The translations under genes were made by a program, and so were the position numbers. Under the pieces are notes generated by a model. That model was not told the DNA's origin, made no database searches, and saw nothing but the letters and a program-made list of their open reading frames with translations. A DNA stretch of 64,000 bases from Taudactylus pleione (Eukaryota; Chordata; Amphibia; Anura; Myobatrachidae). The stretch covers positions 3,897,001 through 3,961,000 of the forward strand of contig JAUIMM010001030.1 in assembly GCA_031769625.1 (NCBI GenBank), read 5' to 3'. Positions 45,037-55,160 of the stretch are shown one piece after another. The first letter of the stretch is position 1. Each line of letters begins with the position of its first letter.

Positions 45037-45904
45037 TAAGGAGCGCTTAAACTGAGTGGGATGCCGATGACGTCGAGTATGGGCGGATGCCTGTGAGATG
45101 ATGAACGTTGGAGTCAGGGCGGAAGTCACATGGACACCTGGGATACCATCACCGGATACTGAAGGACGGATGCTATGGAAACCAGGAGTGAGGGCGGAAA
45201 CCACGTAGACGCCGATCCTATAACCATCTGCCTCCATCCAGACCCAGAAGAGGGCGGATGTTGTCATAAAGGGTGGAGATTTGAAATCTTTGGGCGGAAG
45301 TACCGCTTAGTATTACGCTTAGTTTTACACTATATTTAAGATCTCTGGACGTTTCTGGAATTTTATTTGTGTTACAAATAATTAACTTAATTTATAGGAG
45401 CACTTTGAAAGTCTCCTTTGTTTAATCATTCCGATAGACCGGATATGAGGTCACCAATCACAATGAGGATGATTAATTGGTTCTGTTTAAATTTGGTATA
45501 AATATGGACACATGCATGCTAGCTAATATCCCTTGAAAAAGTCCCATTGGATGAAACGCGTTGGGGGAAGCTGCACTCTTGCCTTTAAATCCACTAAGAT
45601 AAGCACCTTTGAATTCATTGCTGTTTTTAAAACTATATTCTCAGTTTATCTGTTTTTAATATATATTATTGGGCTTGTGCAATATATACCATTATGCATT
45701 TGCACTTTATTCCAACACTGTGGTGTTGAGATATGTTGATATGCTTTTCTAAGCTATTATGTGATCTTTGCCCATTCATTTTGTGCGTTTTTATATGTAT
45801 TTATGTTAGTATGTCTATATGAATTTTCGATTAAATTTCTTTATATTTATTGCACTGTGCACTTTTTAAGTGATGCCTGTCACTGTATCATTTGTTATTT
45901 CCAC
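45032..45904 (+). mobile_element. Repeat E, 5'-truncated copy at the left edge of the series
   Basis: Begins at AGGAGTAAGGAGCGCTTAAA, which corresponds to 52813, so it lacks the palindrome and 5S-like block. It faces the inverted copy at 43312-44210, forming an inverted repeat of nearly 900 bp with about 820 bp between the arms. Confidence 0.85.
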
Positions 45905-46555
45905 ATTTATTGTTTGGGATTTGCCCCAATCCTCCTTACCTGTATTCAGCTGACACCTTCTGGTAGCGCGTCCTGTTATATATTTGTTTCACTCTAATTG
46001 GTCACTTTAATTTCTTAATTTAAATCTACATTAATTTACCGTTGATGGTTGGCGCCATAGTCATCACATTTATTCTACATTTTTTTGTAAGTTCATATTT
46101 TTAGAAAATGACACTCAGAGCCTGTATGTGTAATAACTTTAGGTTGAACTCATGCATGCGTAGTTGTGGTTTTCAAAAGCGACATCTGGTGGACAAACAT
46201 TAGTATTACACTCGCCGGCAACTCCATACACCACACTAAACCTCAATGCACCATCTAGTGACAACCCGCGACACCCCATGACAGAATACACCACCCTGTG
46301 ACCAGGTGCAGTGTGACTACGATATCACACTATACACCATGACAAGGATAGATGAGCGTGGCTACATCTGTATGTAGGTGATAATAAATGCAGAAATAAC
46401 TGATCTTTAATTTGTTACATTACAATAACCCAATAGAGCTAACTAAGTAGGATGGAAAATTAGAAACAATAAGTGCCAAATTAGACAATACTGATACAGT
46501 ATGTACAGTACATAGCATGTACAGAATAGAAGTCATTACAAAAATAATAAGAGAC
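45905..46555. other. Unassigned part of the tandem unit
   Basis: Contains CTTCTGGTAGCGCGTCCTG and CGACATCTGGTGGACAAAC-type words. No ends or coding similarity recognised. Repeated at 53685-54335 and 62915-63565. Confidence 0.4.
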
Positions 46556-46755
46556 TAGGGGTAAATTTACTAAAGTTAGAGTTTTTAGAAGTGAGTTTCA
46601 AAAGTGATGTTGGCCATATCAACCAATCAGATTCTATGTAACATTTAAATAGCACCTTCTAGAAGATAATAGCTAGAATCTGATTGGTTGCTATGGGCAA
46701 CATCACTTTGAAAACTCACTGCTAAAAACTCTCACTTTAGTAACTTTACCCCTAG
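46556..46755. mobile_element. 200-bp CCAAT MITE, tandem unit 1
   Basis: The ends TAGGGGTAAATTTACTAAAG and TTTAGTAACTTTACCCCT are inverted. AACCAATCAGATTCTA (46621) faces TAGAATCTGATTGGTT, and ATAGCACCTTCTAGAAGATA is an internal near-palindrome. Larger relative of 10201-10376. Confidence 0.85.
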
Positions 46756-47380
46756 GCCACTATTAAGACACATGATTTTATTACAAGTCTCAAAAACATT
46801 TTATCAACAATTAAGGAAGATTGAACGACGGAGGCTCTTTTCTTTAGAAGGCTATACATGTGACATTTGTTTATTCCACTATGTTCAATGTACACTTTGG
46901 CCTGATTAGCCAGGGGGTGAATTGTTGGCAAATATGGACTGGCACACAAATTAAAAATTGCTGAAATTTGGATGAATTTCAAAATCCACTGCATCAATTT
47001 TCCCTACAACACAATGCCTTCTGACATGGGTTATTTTTCCCTGTCACAGTCTTGGCAACTTTCCCTTTGTTCATGGTGTTCTGTTTTTTTAATTTACCAT
47101 GATTTCAATCATGCCTGACCTTCAACCAGCCAGACTTAGTTATATAAGTGTAAGAAATGTAATAGCATGGCATACACAGGTAATAATACAAGAAGAGCAA
47201 GTGTCTAGGTCTAAATTATTCGTATAAATGTATTGGGAACTTTTCTAAAAGATAATGATAATGCTCATTAGTAAAATAATAATCACATAAACATACTGTA
47301 CAAATAAAAATACACTTGTGTATATCATATGCAGTAATAGGAAATGGCAGATCAATAAATGCAATGCATAGATACACAGA
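46756..47380. other. Unassigned part of the tandem unit
   Basis: AT-rich; no recognised features. Repeated at 54536-55160. Confidence 0.45.
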
Positions 47381-48862
47381 GGTAAATTTACTAAGATTCG
47401 AGTTTGGTCTAGATTGCAATCTTGGGTGAGTTTAGGCATTTTTTCCAACTCGCAAATTTACTAAAGATAAATTCGGGTGAGTTTGAGAGAGATTTCTCTC
47501 TTTTCACTGTAAAACTCGGGTGAGATTGCAAACTCGAATAAACTCACCATCGGCCAAACTCGGAAGTACTTTTCATGAAATAGATACAACTCTGGAATTT
47601 ACTAAGAAGCGAGATTACAATCTTGGGTGTAATTGTTGCAAACTCCCAGCTAATTAGAAGTTTCAAGTAATCCACCTCCTAAGCTGTGAGTTTGGCAGAA
47701 ACATATACAGAACAGTGTGATTTGTGTATGTTTCTGCATGGAATCAGTATTGTAATGGTTAATGTTTTAAAAAAAAAATTACGTACGGTCCCCCCCAAAA
47801 CATAACAGACCAGACTGCTCAGCCAGTCCTGGTTCCTAAAATTACAGGGGAAAAAACGTGTAGGGTTCTCCTGTAATTTAGGAACCAGCACCTAGTTACA
47901 GGGCCAGTCCTGGTTTTAAATATGATGGGGAAAAAATGCCAAGTGGTCCCCCTATATTTAAAACCAGCACTGGACCCAAACCGTCCGGGGTGTAATGCCA
48001 CAGCCAGAAGACCCTATCACTGGCTCTCCCTGGCCAAAGCATTAACAAACCAAGCCAGTCAGCCCAAGACAGGGATCTCAGGGGAGGTGGGGATCCCCCA
48101 AGAAGGGTCCCCCCCTCCTGAAATCCCTGGCTTAGGCGGACCCCGGGGCTCTTCCCTGCACCCCTGGGCTGTGGGTACGAGTGTAATAGTATTGTAAAAA
48201 TAGTTCAAAACTATTGTATTTTACAGTGGAACTACAGGTGCCATCATGTCTGCCCTTTGGCACTTGTGGAACTACAAATGCCTGTAGCCAGCCAGCACCC
48301 ATACCCCCACTGTAAAATAAATAGTTAATTAACCACAACACTCACACACCAAGTATAGTACAACTTTATTACATACCTACCTACCTCACACATACTTACC
48401 TGCTGCCAGCTGGTCTGTCCCCTTGTCCATGTAGAATCCACTAGGAGTACCTGGACAAAAGATCCCATACTTACCTACATCCTGGTGCTGCTCTCCCCAT
48501 ACTTGGCAAAATACCCCATACTTGGCATACAGCATCCCCATACTTGGTAAAATAAAAAAACTAGTGAACTGATCCAAGGCGGACATATACTTACACTACA
48601 CAAAATGACAGGGGATCGCTATCATCTGTATTTCCCACGGACCGCTAGCCAATGAGCGGCCGCTACATGTGTAACCAGCCAATGAGTGGCCGCTACATGT
48701 AAAGCGGCCGCTGATTGGCTAGCAGTCTGTGGGAAATACAGATGATTACTACTTGGGGGAGATATCTCAATCTGCTTCACCATCACCATCTGAAAACTCA
48801 GTCTCAGCTAAACTCACTTCTTAGTAAATATGTAAGTTTCAGGAGCCTCAAATCACCTGAGT
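47381..48862. mobile_element. Foldback element, tandem unit 1, right end deleted
   Basis: The left end GGTAAATTTACTAAGATTCG and most of both arms are present. The centre (48629-48743) is a palindrome with ATCATCTGTATTTCCCA facing TGGGAAATACAGATGAT and GCGGCCGC-like words. The copy breaks off at 48862 within the right arm, at CACCTGAGT. Shorter relative of the 22203-24578 element. Confidence 0.85.
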
Positions 48863-48868
48863 AAAAGA

Positions 48869-49811
48869 CTGTGTGTGCTCATGCGTGTTAGGCTTAACCA
48901 TAGTAGCGCACAAGATCCAGCCCAACTCCAGTCATGCTAAAAACAAAAATAATCAAAGTGTCTTTTATATTTTTCTGTGTGTGTGTGTGTGTTAGGCTTA
49001 ACTGCAGTAGCGCACAAGAGCCAGCCAGCAACGCAAGTTGCAACCTTGTGCTGTCCGTCTCCAGTCTTCTCAAAAAAAACAATAAAAGTGTCTTATATTT
49101 TTTTCTTCTGTCTGTGCTCATGGTTGTTAGGCTTTACTGAAGTAGTGCACAAGAGCCAGCCCAACTCCAGTCATACTAAAAACCAAAAAAAATCAAAGTG
49201 TCTTTTATATTTTTCTGTGTGTGCTCATGCTTGTTAGGCTTAACCGCAGTAGTGCACAAGATCCAGCCCAACTCCAGTCATGCTAAAATCAAAACAAAAA
49301 AAAAATCAATCAAAGTGTCTTTTATATTTTTCTGTGTGTGTGTGCGTGTTAGGCTTAATAGCAGTAGTGCACAATATCCAGCCAGCAACGCACGTTGCAA
49401 CCTTGTGCTGCCCGACTCCAGTCGTTCTCCAAAAATCTTCTGTGTGTGCTCATGGGTGTTAGACTTAACCGCAGTAGCGCACAAGAGCCAGCCAGCAACG
49501 CAAGTTGCAACCTTGTGCTGCCCGACTCCATTTGTTCTCCAAAAAACCCCCAATAAAAGTGCCTTATATTTTTTTCTTCTGTGTGTGCTCATGCTTAACT
49601 GCAGCACACAAGAGCCAGCCAGCAACGCAAGTTGCAACCTTGTGCTGTCCGACTCCAGTCTTCTCAAAAAAAAATAATAAAAGTGTCTTATATTTTTTTC
49701 TTCTGTGTGTGCTCATGCTTGTTAGGCTTAACCGCAGTAGCACACAAGATCCAGCCCAACTCCAGTCATGCTAAAAAGAAAAAAACAAAAAATAATCAAA
49801 GTGTCTTTTAG

Positions 49812-49843
<32 letters not shown>

Positions 49844-50450
49844 TAGGCTTAACCGCAGTAGCGCACAATATCCAGCCAGCAACGCACGTTGCAACCTTGT
49901 GCTGCCTGACTCCAGTCATTCTCCAAAAATCTTCTGTGTGTGCTCATTGGTGTTAGACTTAACCACAGTAGCGCACAAGAGCCAGCCAGCAACGCAATTT
50001 GCAACCTTGTACTGCCTGACTCCATTTGTTCTCCAAAAAAAACGATAAAAGTGCCTTATATTTTTTTCTTCTGTGTGTGCTCGTGGGTGTTAGGCTTAAC
50101 TGCAGCACACAAGAGCCAGCCAGCAACGCAAGTTGCAACCTTGTGCTGCCCGACTCCAGTTGTTTTCCAAAAAAACCCAATAAAAGTGTTTTATATTTTT
50201 TTCTTCTGTGAGTGCTCGTAGGTGTTATGCTTAACCGCAGTAGTGCACAAGATCCAACCCAACTCCAGTCATGCTAAAAACAAAAAAAAATCAATCAGTC
50301 AAAGTGTCTTTTATATTTTTCTGTGTGTGCTCGTGGGTGTTAGGCTTGACCGCAGCAGTGCACAAAAGCAGCCAGCAATGCAAGTTGCAACCTTGTGCTG
50401 CCCGACTCCAGTCGGTGCTATGGGCCCAAGTTCTTCTGAAGCTGACAAAA
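48869..50450. repeat. 13-unit minisatellite, copy in tandem unit 1
   Basis: Units of roughly 100-140 bp, each with TTAGGCTTAACCGCAGTAGC, GCACAAGA and a T-rich TCTTATATTTTTTTCTTCTG segment. Two unit types alternate irregularly: one with AGATCCAGCCCAACTCCAGT, the other with AGCCAGCCAGCAACGCAAGT followed by TGCAACCTTGTGCTG. Frames across it on both strands are repeat artefacts. Confidence 0.9.
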
Positions 50451-50763
50451 AATAAAAATCATCATTTGTCTTTTTTTCTAATATTTTTGTGTGTGCGCAC
50501 GACTGCACATGTGTGAGTTTTGTAACCGCACCTTGGTGATTGTGACACTGCTTCAAGACTGCAGAAAATATGGCGTAAGTAACATGACAGGAGAGCAAGG
50601 CCAAGAACCACATGTTGTAGCTGACACCAGCAGTGCAAGGCCATCAACTTCCTCGTCCTCTATGAAGGCCAATGAGCCAGGGCTTAAGTCACGCTATCGA
50701 TATGGTAAAGCAAGTTTTACTGAAGTTCCAAAAAAAAATTTTAAATGTATATTTGCCTTTAGA
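48869..50763 (+). mobile_element. hAT-like element with minisatellite, tandem unit 1, left end deleted
   Basis: Equivalent of 58116-60000. Its hAT-type left end has been lost in the deletion that also removed the end of the foldback. Six nucleotides (AAAAGA) at 48863-48868 match neither side. After the minisatellite, a short frame at 50491-50763 includes TGEQGQEPHVVADTSSARPS. I do not recognise it. It could be the N-terminus of a lost transposase. Confidence 0.6.
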
Positions 50764-51893
50764 TAAACAAAAAATTGGCAATATGCCATTCACTACACAA
50801 AGTTGCAAGGAAAGTGTTACAGTGTGTATATAAAAATCAACATATAGTATGATTATCACAAAATATAGAATATTAATTCCTTATACAGCTAAAACCAAAA
50901 TATATAAATGAAAAGAGATAATTTTCCCAGAGCTTAGAGGTAACACAGAAACCAGCTCACAATACAAGCTAATTAGCAGTTGTTTACATATAGCCACAGT
51001 TCACAGATAGCTAGCCTCACACAGGAAAGCTTAGAACAATAGCCCAAGTTTAAAGTGAACAGTAGTTCCAGTTGACCAATAGGATATTCCCTTTCTGACC
51101 ACACCTCACAGGTAAGGGGGAGGAGTATGGCATTCACACTGTGGACACATGCTTGCAAGGAGACAGCAGACACACACTTGCAGAGAGATATGAAGGACAG
51201 CAGACTTCTCCCCAGAAGACTGCCAAGATGGAACTAAATACACCTGTCTGTGTTAGCATACAGTGGATGATATGGTGTAGTCTTTGTCTATTCACATGTG
51301 TTTAATGGAGACTGTAGCTCATTCATATGATCCACCATGTGCTTTAACAATAGCACTGTCTGAGAGAGATAGGTTTAGTGTGTGTTGTATTCTCGTGGTC
51401 TGACTGTAACATTGTGTAGTCAAGATTAAGATGGAAATTGGGTAAAATATTGCAATCTGTAGATATATAATTGTTTGATATCAGCTGGTGATGAAGGAAC
51501 CCGTAACTCGGTAGTGGTCAATTACATTGTAATAAGTTTATAAGTAATGTACACTGTTTAGTAGTTTATACTTTCTGAAACATTAGATAATGCAATCTGA
51601 TTGAAATATTGTAGTATGGAATGTGAATATTTCAGGTTGAATTCAGCTAGTGGTTATGGTCCCATGGGAGTTGCGGATTGCTAGCCATATTGTGATAGCA
51701 TTGTGAAGTTATGTATTATCATAGTTTGGGGATTTTATAGTTCAAATAGATTTGGTTTAAGTAATAATTAACGTGTGAAAGGTAGTCTGCAGTTTGTTAA
51801 AGATGGTTACCTCCATGTGGTGAGAACAAAGGAAATTCCATGTGCTCCACGTTTCCCCATTGAATCATGTGCTTGATTCAATGGAAGTTGTGA
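50764..51893. other. Unassigned part of the tandem unit
   Basis: AT-rich at the edges. 50930-51530 has the mixed texture of an LTR (CCAATAGGATATTCCC, AAGGGGGAGGAG, GGAACCCGTAACTCGG), but no matching TG/CA ends were found. A perfect 11-bp hairpin with CCATTGAATCA facing TGATTCAATGG lies at about 51858-51882. Repeated at 60001-61123. Confidence 0.4.
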
Positions 51894-52046
51894 AACTCAA
51901 AGATCCAGAACATTTCTCTTCTTGATAATTTGTTCCCTAGATCTCCCCCTCTCTCTCCTAATTTAACATGCTCTATAGGAGAGAGAGAGAGGGGGAGATC
52001 TAGGGAACAAATTATCAAGAAGAGAAATGTTCTGGATCTTTGAGTT
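51894..52046. repeat. 153-bp near-perfect palindrome at the start of E
   Basis: Left arm AACTCAAAGATCCAGAACAT...CCCCCTCTCTCTCCT (about 67 nt), loop AATTTAACATGCTCTAT, and right arm its reverse complement with a slightly longer GA repeat. Pairing is essentially uninterrupted. The sequence outside the left arm is unrelated, so the left arm looks like an inverted copy of the right one. Confidence 0.92.
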
Positions 52047-52137
52047 AAATACCATGGCTCCACAAGGATTTAATGAGAGTTATGAGATCGACCCATTCTT
52101 GTAAGAGACAAGGCGGTAGTTGTGTATGATAAAAGGA

Positions 52138-52257
52138 ACCTACAACCAGACCATTGTGTATATGCCCAATCTCGTCCGATCTTGGAAGCTAAGCATGTAT
52201 GGGCCTGGCCAGTACTGGGACGGGAGACCTCCTGGGAATTCCAGGTGTTGTAGTGTT
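52138..52257 (+). pseudogene. 5S rRNA-like sequence (E between units 1 and 2)
   Basis: Exactly 120 nt, alignable end to end with vertebrate 5S rRNA from CCTAC at the start to GTAG near the end. It carries CCCAATCTCGTCCGATCTTG, GAAGCTAAGCATG (A-box region), GGGCCTGGCCAGTACT and GGGACGGGAGACCTCCTGGG (C-box region). By eye roughly a quarter of positions differ from the Xenopus sequence as I recall it. No T4 terminator follows directly. The next TTTT is near 52458, so a polymerase III transcript would run on for about 200 nt. Confidence 0.88.
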
Positions 52258-53684
52258 CATACATACTTACAACAGCGTGCAAAATAGCCACTGGGTCTCT
52301 GAATGGTTCAAACTCTCTTCCCTTGTTCCATGGTTACTCACGAACTTTATCAACCAACCCCCTCCTCTGCTTATAAATAATTAACTAATTAATTCTTTAC
52401 TCTTGAAGATCCTATGAAGACTGTGACGTGCCTAACATAACATTATATTAGTCAGTGTTTTCTTTCGTTTTTATATATACATATTTCTTACTTACAATAA
52501 TTTATTATTATATATTTTCCTTAACCAGTTGTGCCTCATTGATATATTTTTATCATATTTTATATTATATCTTTTTTAATACCTTTTTTATCTGCCATTT
52601 GGAACTTGATGTTGTTTTTATGCTGCTATACCCTGGCTTATTGCCACATAAACGTTTCTATTATTCTTTGTCTATTTAAGTGGTGTGTCTACTAATGTTA
52701 ACACTTTGGGCAGAATTACCCTCTCTCAAAATGGCGTTCTCAAAGTTTCCAAATATTACTGAATTTTTCTGCTTCCGCAGACTAATGGCAGTGCCTATCT
52801 CCGGAATGTGATAGGAGTAAGGAGCGCTTAAACTGAGTGGGATGCCGATGACGTCGAGTATGGGCGGATGCCTGTAAGATGATGAACGTTGGAGTCAGGG
52901 CGGAAGTCACATGGACACCTGGGATACCATCACCGGATACTGAAGGACGGATGCTACGGAAACCAGGAGTGAGGGCGGAAGCCACGTAGACGCCGATCCT
53001 ATAACCATCTGCCTCCATCCAGACCCAGAAGAGGGCGGATGTTGTCATAAAGGGTGGAGATTTGGAATCTTTGGGCGGAAGTACCGCTTAGTATTACGCT
53101 TAGTTTTACACTATATTTAAGATCTCTGGACGTTTCTGGAATTTTATTTGTGTTACAAATAATTAACTTAATTTATAGGAGCACTTTGAAAGTCTCCTTT
53201 GTTTAATCATTCCGATAGACCGGATATGAGGTCACCAATCACAATGAGGATGATTAATTGGTTCTGTTTAAACTTGGTATAAATATGGACACATGCATTC
53301 TAGCTAATATCCCTTGAAAAAGTCCCATTGGATGAAACGCGTTGGGGAAGCTGCACTCTTGCCTTTAAATCCACTAAGATAAGCACCTTTGAATTCATTG
53401 CTGTTTTTAAAACTATATTCTCAGTTTATCTGTTTTTAATATATATTATTGGGCTTGTGCAATATATACCATTATGCATTTGCACTTTATTCCAACACTG
53501 TGGTGTTGAGATATGTTGATATGCTTTTCTAAGCTATTATGTGATCTTTGCCCATTCATTTTGTGCGTTTTTATATGTATTTATGTTAGTATGTCTATAT
53601 GAATTTTCGATTAAATTTCTTTATATTTATTGCACTGTGCACTTTTTAAGTTACGCCTGTCACTGTATCATTTGTTATTTCCAC

Positions 53685-54335
53685 ATTTATTGTTTGGGAT
53701 TTGCCCCAATCCTCCTTACCTGTATTCAGCTGACACCTTCTGGTAGCGCGTCCTGTTATATATTTGTTTCACTCTAATTGGTCACTTTAATTTCTTAATT
53801 TAAATCTACATTAATTTACCGTTGATGGTTGGCGCCATAGTCATCACATTTATTCTACATTTTTTTGTAAGTTCATATTTTTAGAAAATGACACTCAGAG
53901 CCTGTATGTGTAATAACTTTAGGTTGAACTCATGCATGCGTAGTTGTGGTTTTCAAAAGCGACATCTGGTGGACAAACATTAGTATTACACTCGCCGGCA
54001 ACTCCATACACCACACTAAACCTCAATGCACCATCTAGTGACAACCCGCGACACCCCATGACAGAATACACCACCCTGTGACCAGGTGCAGTGTGACTAC
54101 GATATCACACTATACACCATGACAAGGATAGATGAGCGTGGCTACATCTGTATGTAGGTGATAATAAATGCAGAAATAACTGATCTTTAATTTGTTACAT
54201 TACAATAACCCAATAGAGCTAACTAAGTAGGATGGAAAATTAGAAACAATAAGTGCCAAATTAGACAATACTGATACAGTATGTACAGTACATAGCATGT
54301 ACAGAATAGAAGTCATTACAAAAATAATAAGAGAC
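53685..54335. other. Unassigned part of tandem unit 2
   Basis: Same sequence as 45905-46555. Confidence 0.4.
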
Positions 54336-54535
54336 TAGGGGTAAATTTACTAAAGTTAGAGTTTTTAGAAGTGAGTTTCAAAAGTGATGTTGGCCATATC
54401 AACCAATCAGATTCTATGTAACATTTAAATAGCACCTTCTAGAAGATAATAGCTAGAATCTGATTGGTTGCTATGGGCAACATCACTTTGAAAACTCACT
54501 GCTAAAAACTCTCACTTTAGTAACTTTACCCCTAG
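54336..54535. mobile_element. 200-bp CCAAT MITE, tandem unit 2
   Basis: Copy of 46556-46755 at an offset of 7780. Confidence 0.85.
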
Positions 54536-55160
54536 GCCACTATTAAGACACATGATTTTATTACAAGTCTCAAAAACATTTTATCAACAATTATGGAAGA
54601 TTGAACGACGGAGGCTCTTTTCTTTAGAAGGCTATACATGTGACATTTGTTTATTCCACTATGTTCAATGTACACTTTGGCCTGATTAGCCAGGGGGTGA
54701 ATTGTTGGCAAATATGGACTGGCACACAAATTAAAAATTGCTGAAATTTGGATGAATTTCAAAATCCACTGCATCAATTTTCCCTACAACACAATGCCTT
54801 CTGACATGGGTTATTTTTCCCTGTCACAGTCTTGGCAACTTTCCCTTTGTTCATGGTGTTCTGTTTTTTTAATTTACCATGATTTCAATCATGCCTGACC
54901 TTCAACCAGCCAGACTTAGTTATATAAGTGTAAGAAATGTAATAGCATGGCATACACAGGTAATAATACAAGAAGAGCAAGTGTCTAGGTCTAAATTATT
55001 CGTATAAATGTATTGGGAACTTTTCTAAAAGATAATGATAATGCTCATTAGTAAAATAATAATCACATAAACATACTGTACAAATAAAAATACACTTGTG
55101 TATATCATATGCAGTAATAGGAAATGGCAGATCAATAAATGCAATGCATAGATACACAGA
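54536..55160. other. Unassigned part of tandem unit 2
   Basis: Same as 46756-47380, with occasional single-base changes. Confidence 0.45.

Larger units (their letters stand above)
45032..52811 (+). repeat. Large tandem unit 1 (7.78 kb)
   Basis: First of a head-to-tail series. Positions here match 52812 onwards with an offset of 7780-7781 up to 48862, and resume after a deletion. Order: partial E, unassigned 650 bp, CCAAT MITE, foldback (3' end lost), hAT-like minisatellite, unassigned 1.1 kb, palindrome, and the 5S-headed start of the next E. By eye the identity to unit 2 is very high, with scattered single-base changes. Confidence 0.9.
51894..53684 (+). mobile_element. Repeat E, complete copy between tandem units 1 and 2
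   Basis: Order: palindrome (51894-52046), short spacer, 5S-like block (52138-52257), AT-rich segment (52380-52700), GC-rich segment with GACGTCGAGTATGGGCGGAT (52800-53090), GATGAAACGCGTTGGGG (53331), and a T-rich tail with CACTTTATTCCAACAC. The right limit is set by the end of homology to the inverted copy at 43312. No reverse transcriptase or transposase is visible, so it is non-autonomous. Its mobilising partner is unknown. Confidence 0.75.

Noticed and set aside
49198..49677. Long frames across the minisatellite on both strands (for example 49198-49677 and 58523-58918)
   Set aside because: They are produced by a repeat unit lacking stops in some frames. The residues simply repeat with the DNA.
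48869..50450. Regularly spaced repeats resembling a CRISPR array
   Set aside because: The units are ~100-140 bp with no unique spacers, the context is vertebrate, and both unit types are degenerate minisatellite units.
51894..52046. microRNA precursor
   Set aside because: The arms are far longer and more perfect than a typical pre-miRNA and include a GA-repeat. It is better explained as a snap-back duplication, though small RNAs could still arise from it.
52138..52257. Functional 5S rRNA gene
   Set aside because: Too many substitutions, no adjacent T-run terminator, and embedded in a larger dispersed repeat in both orientations.
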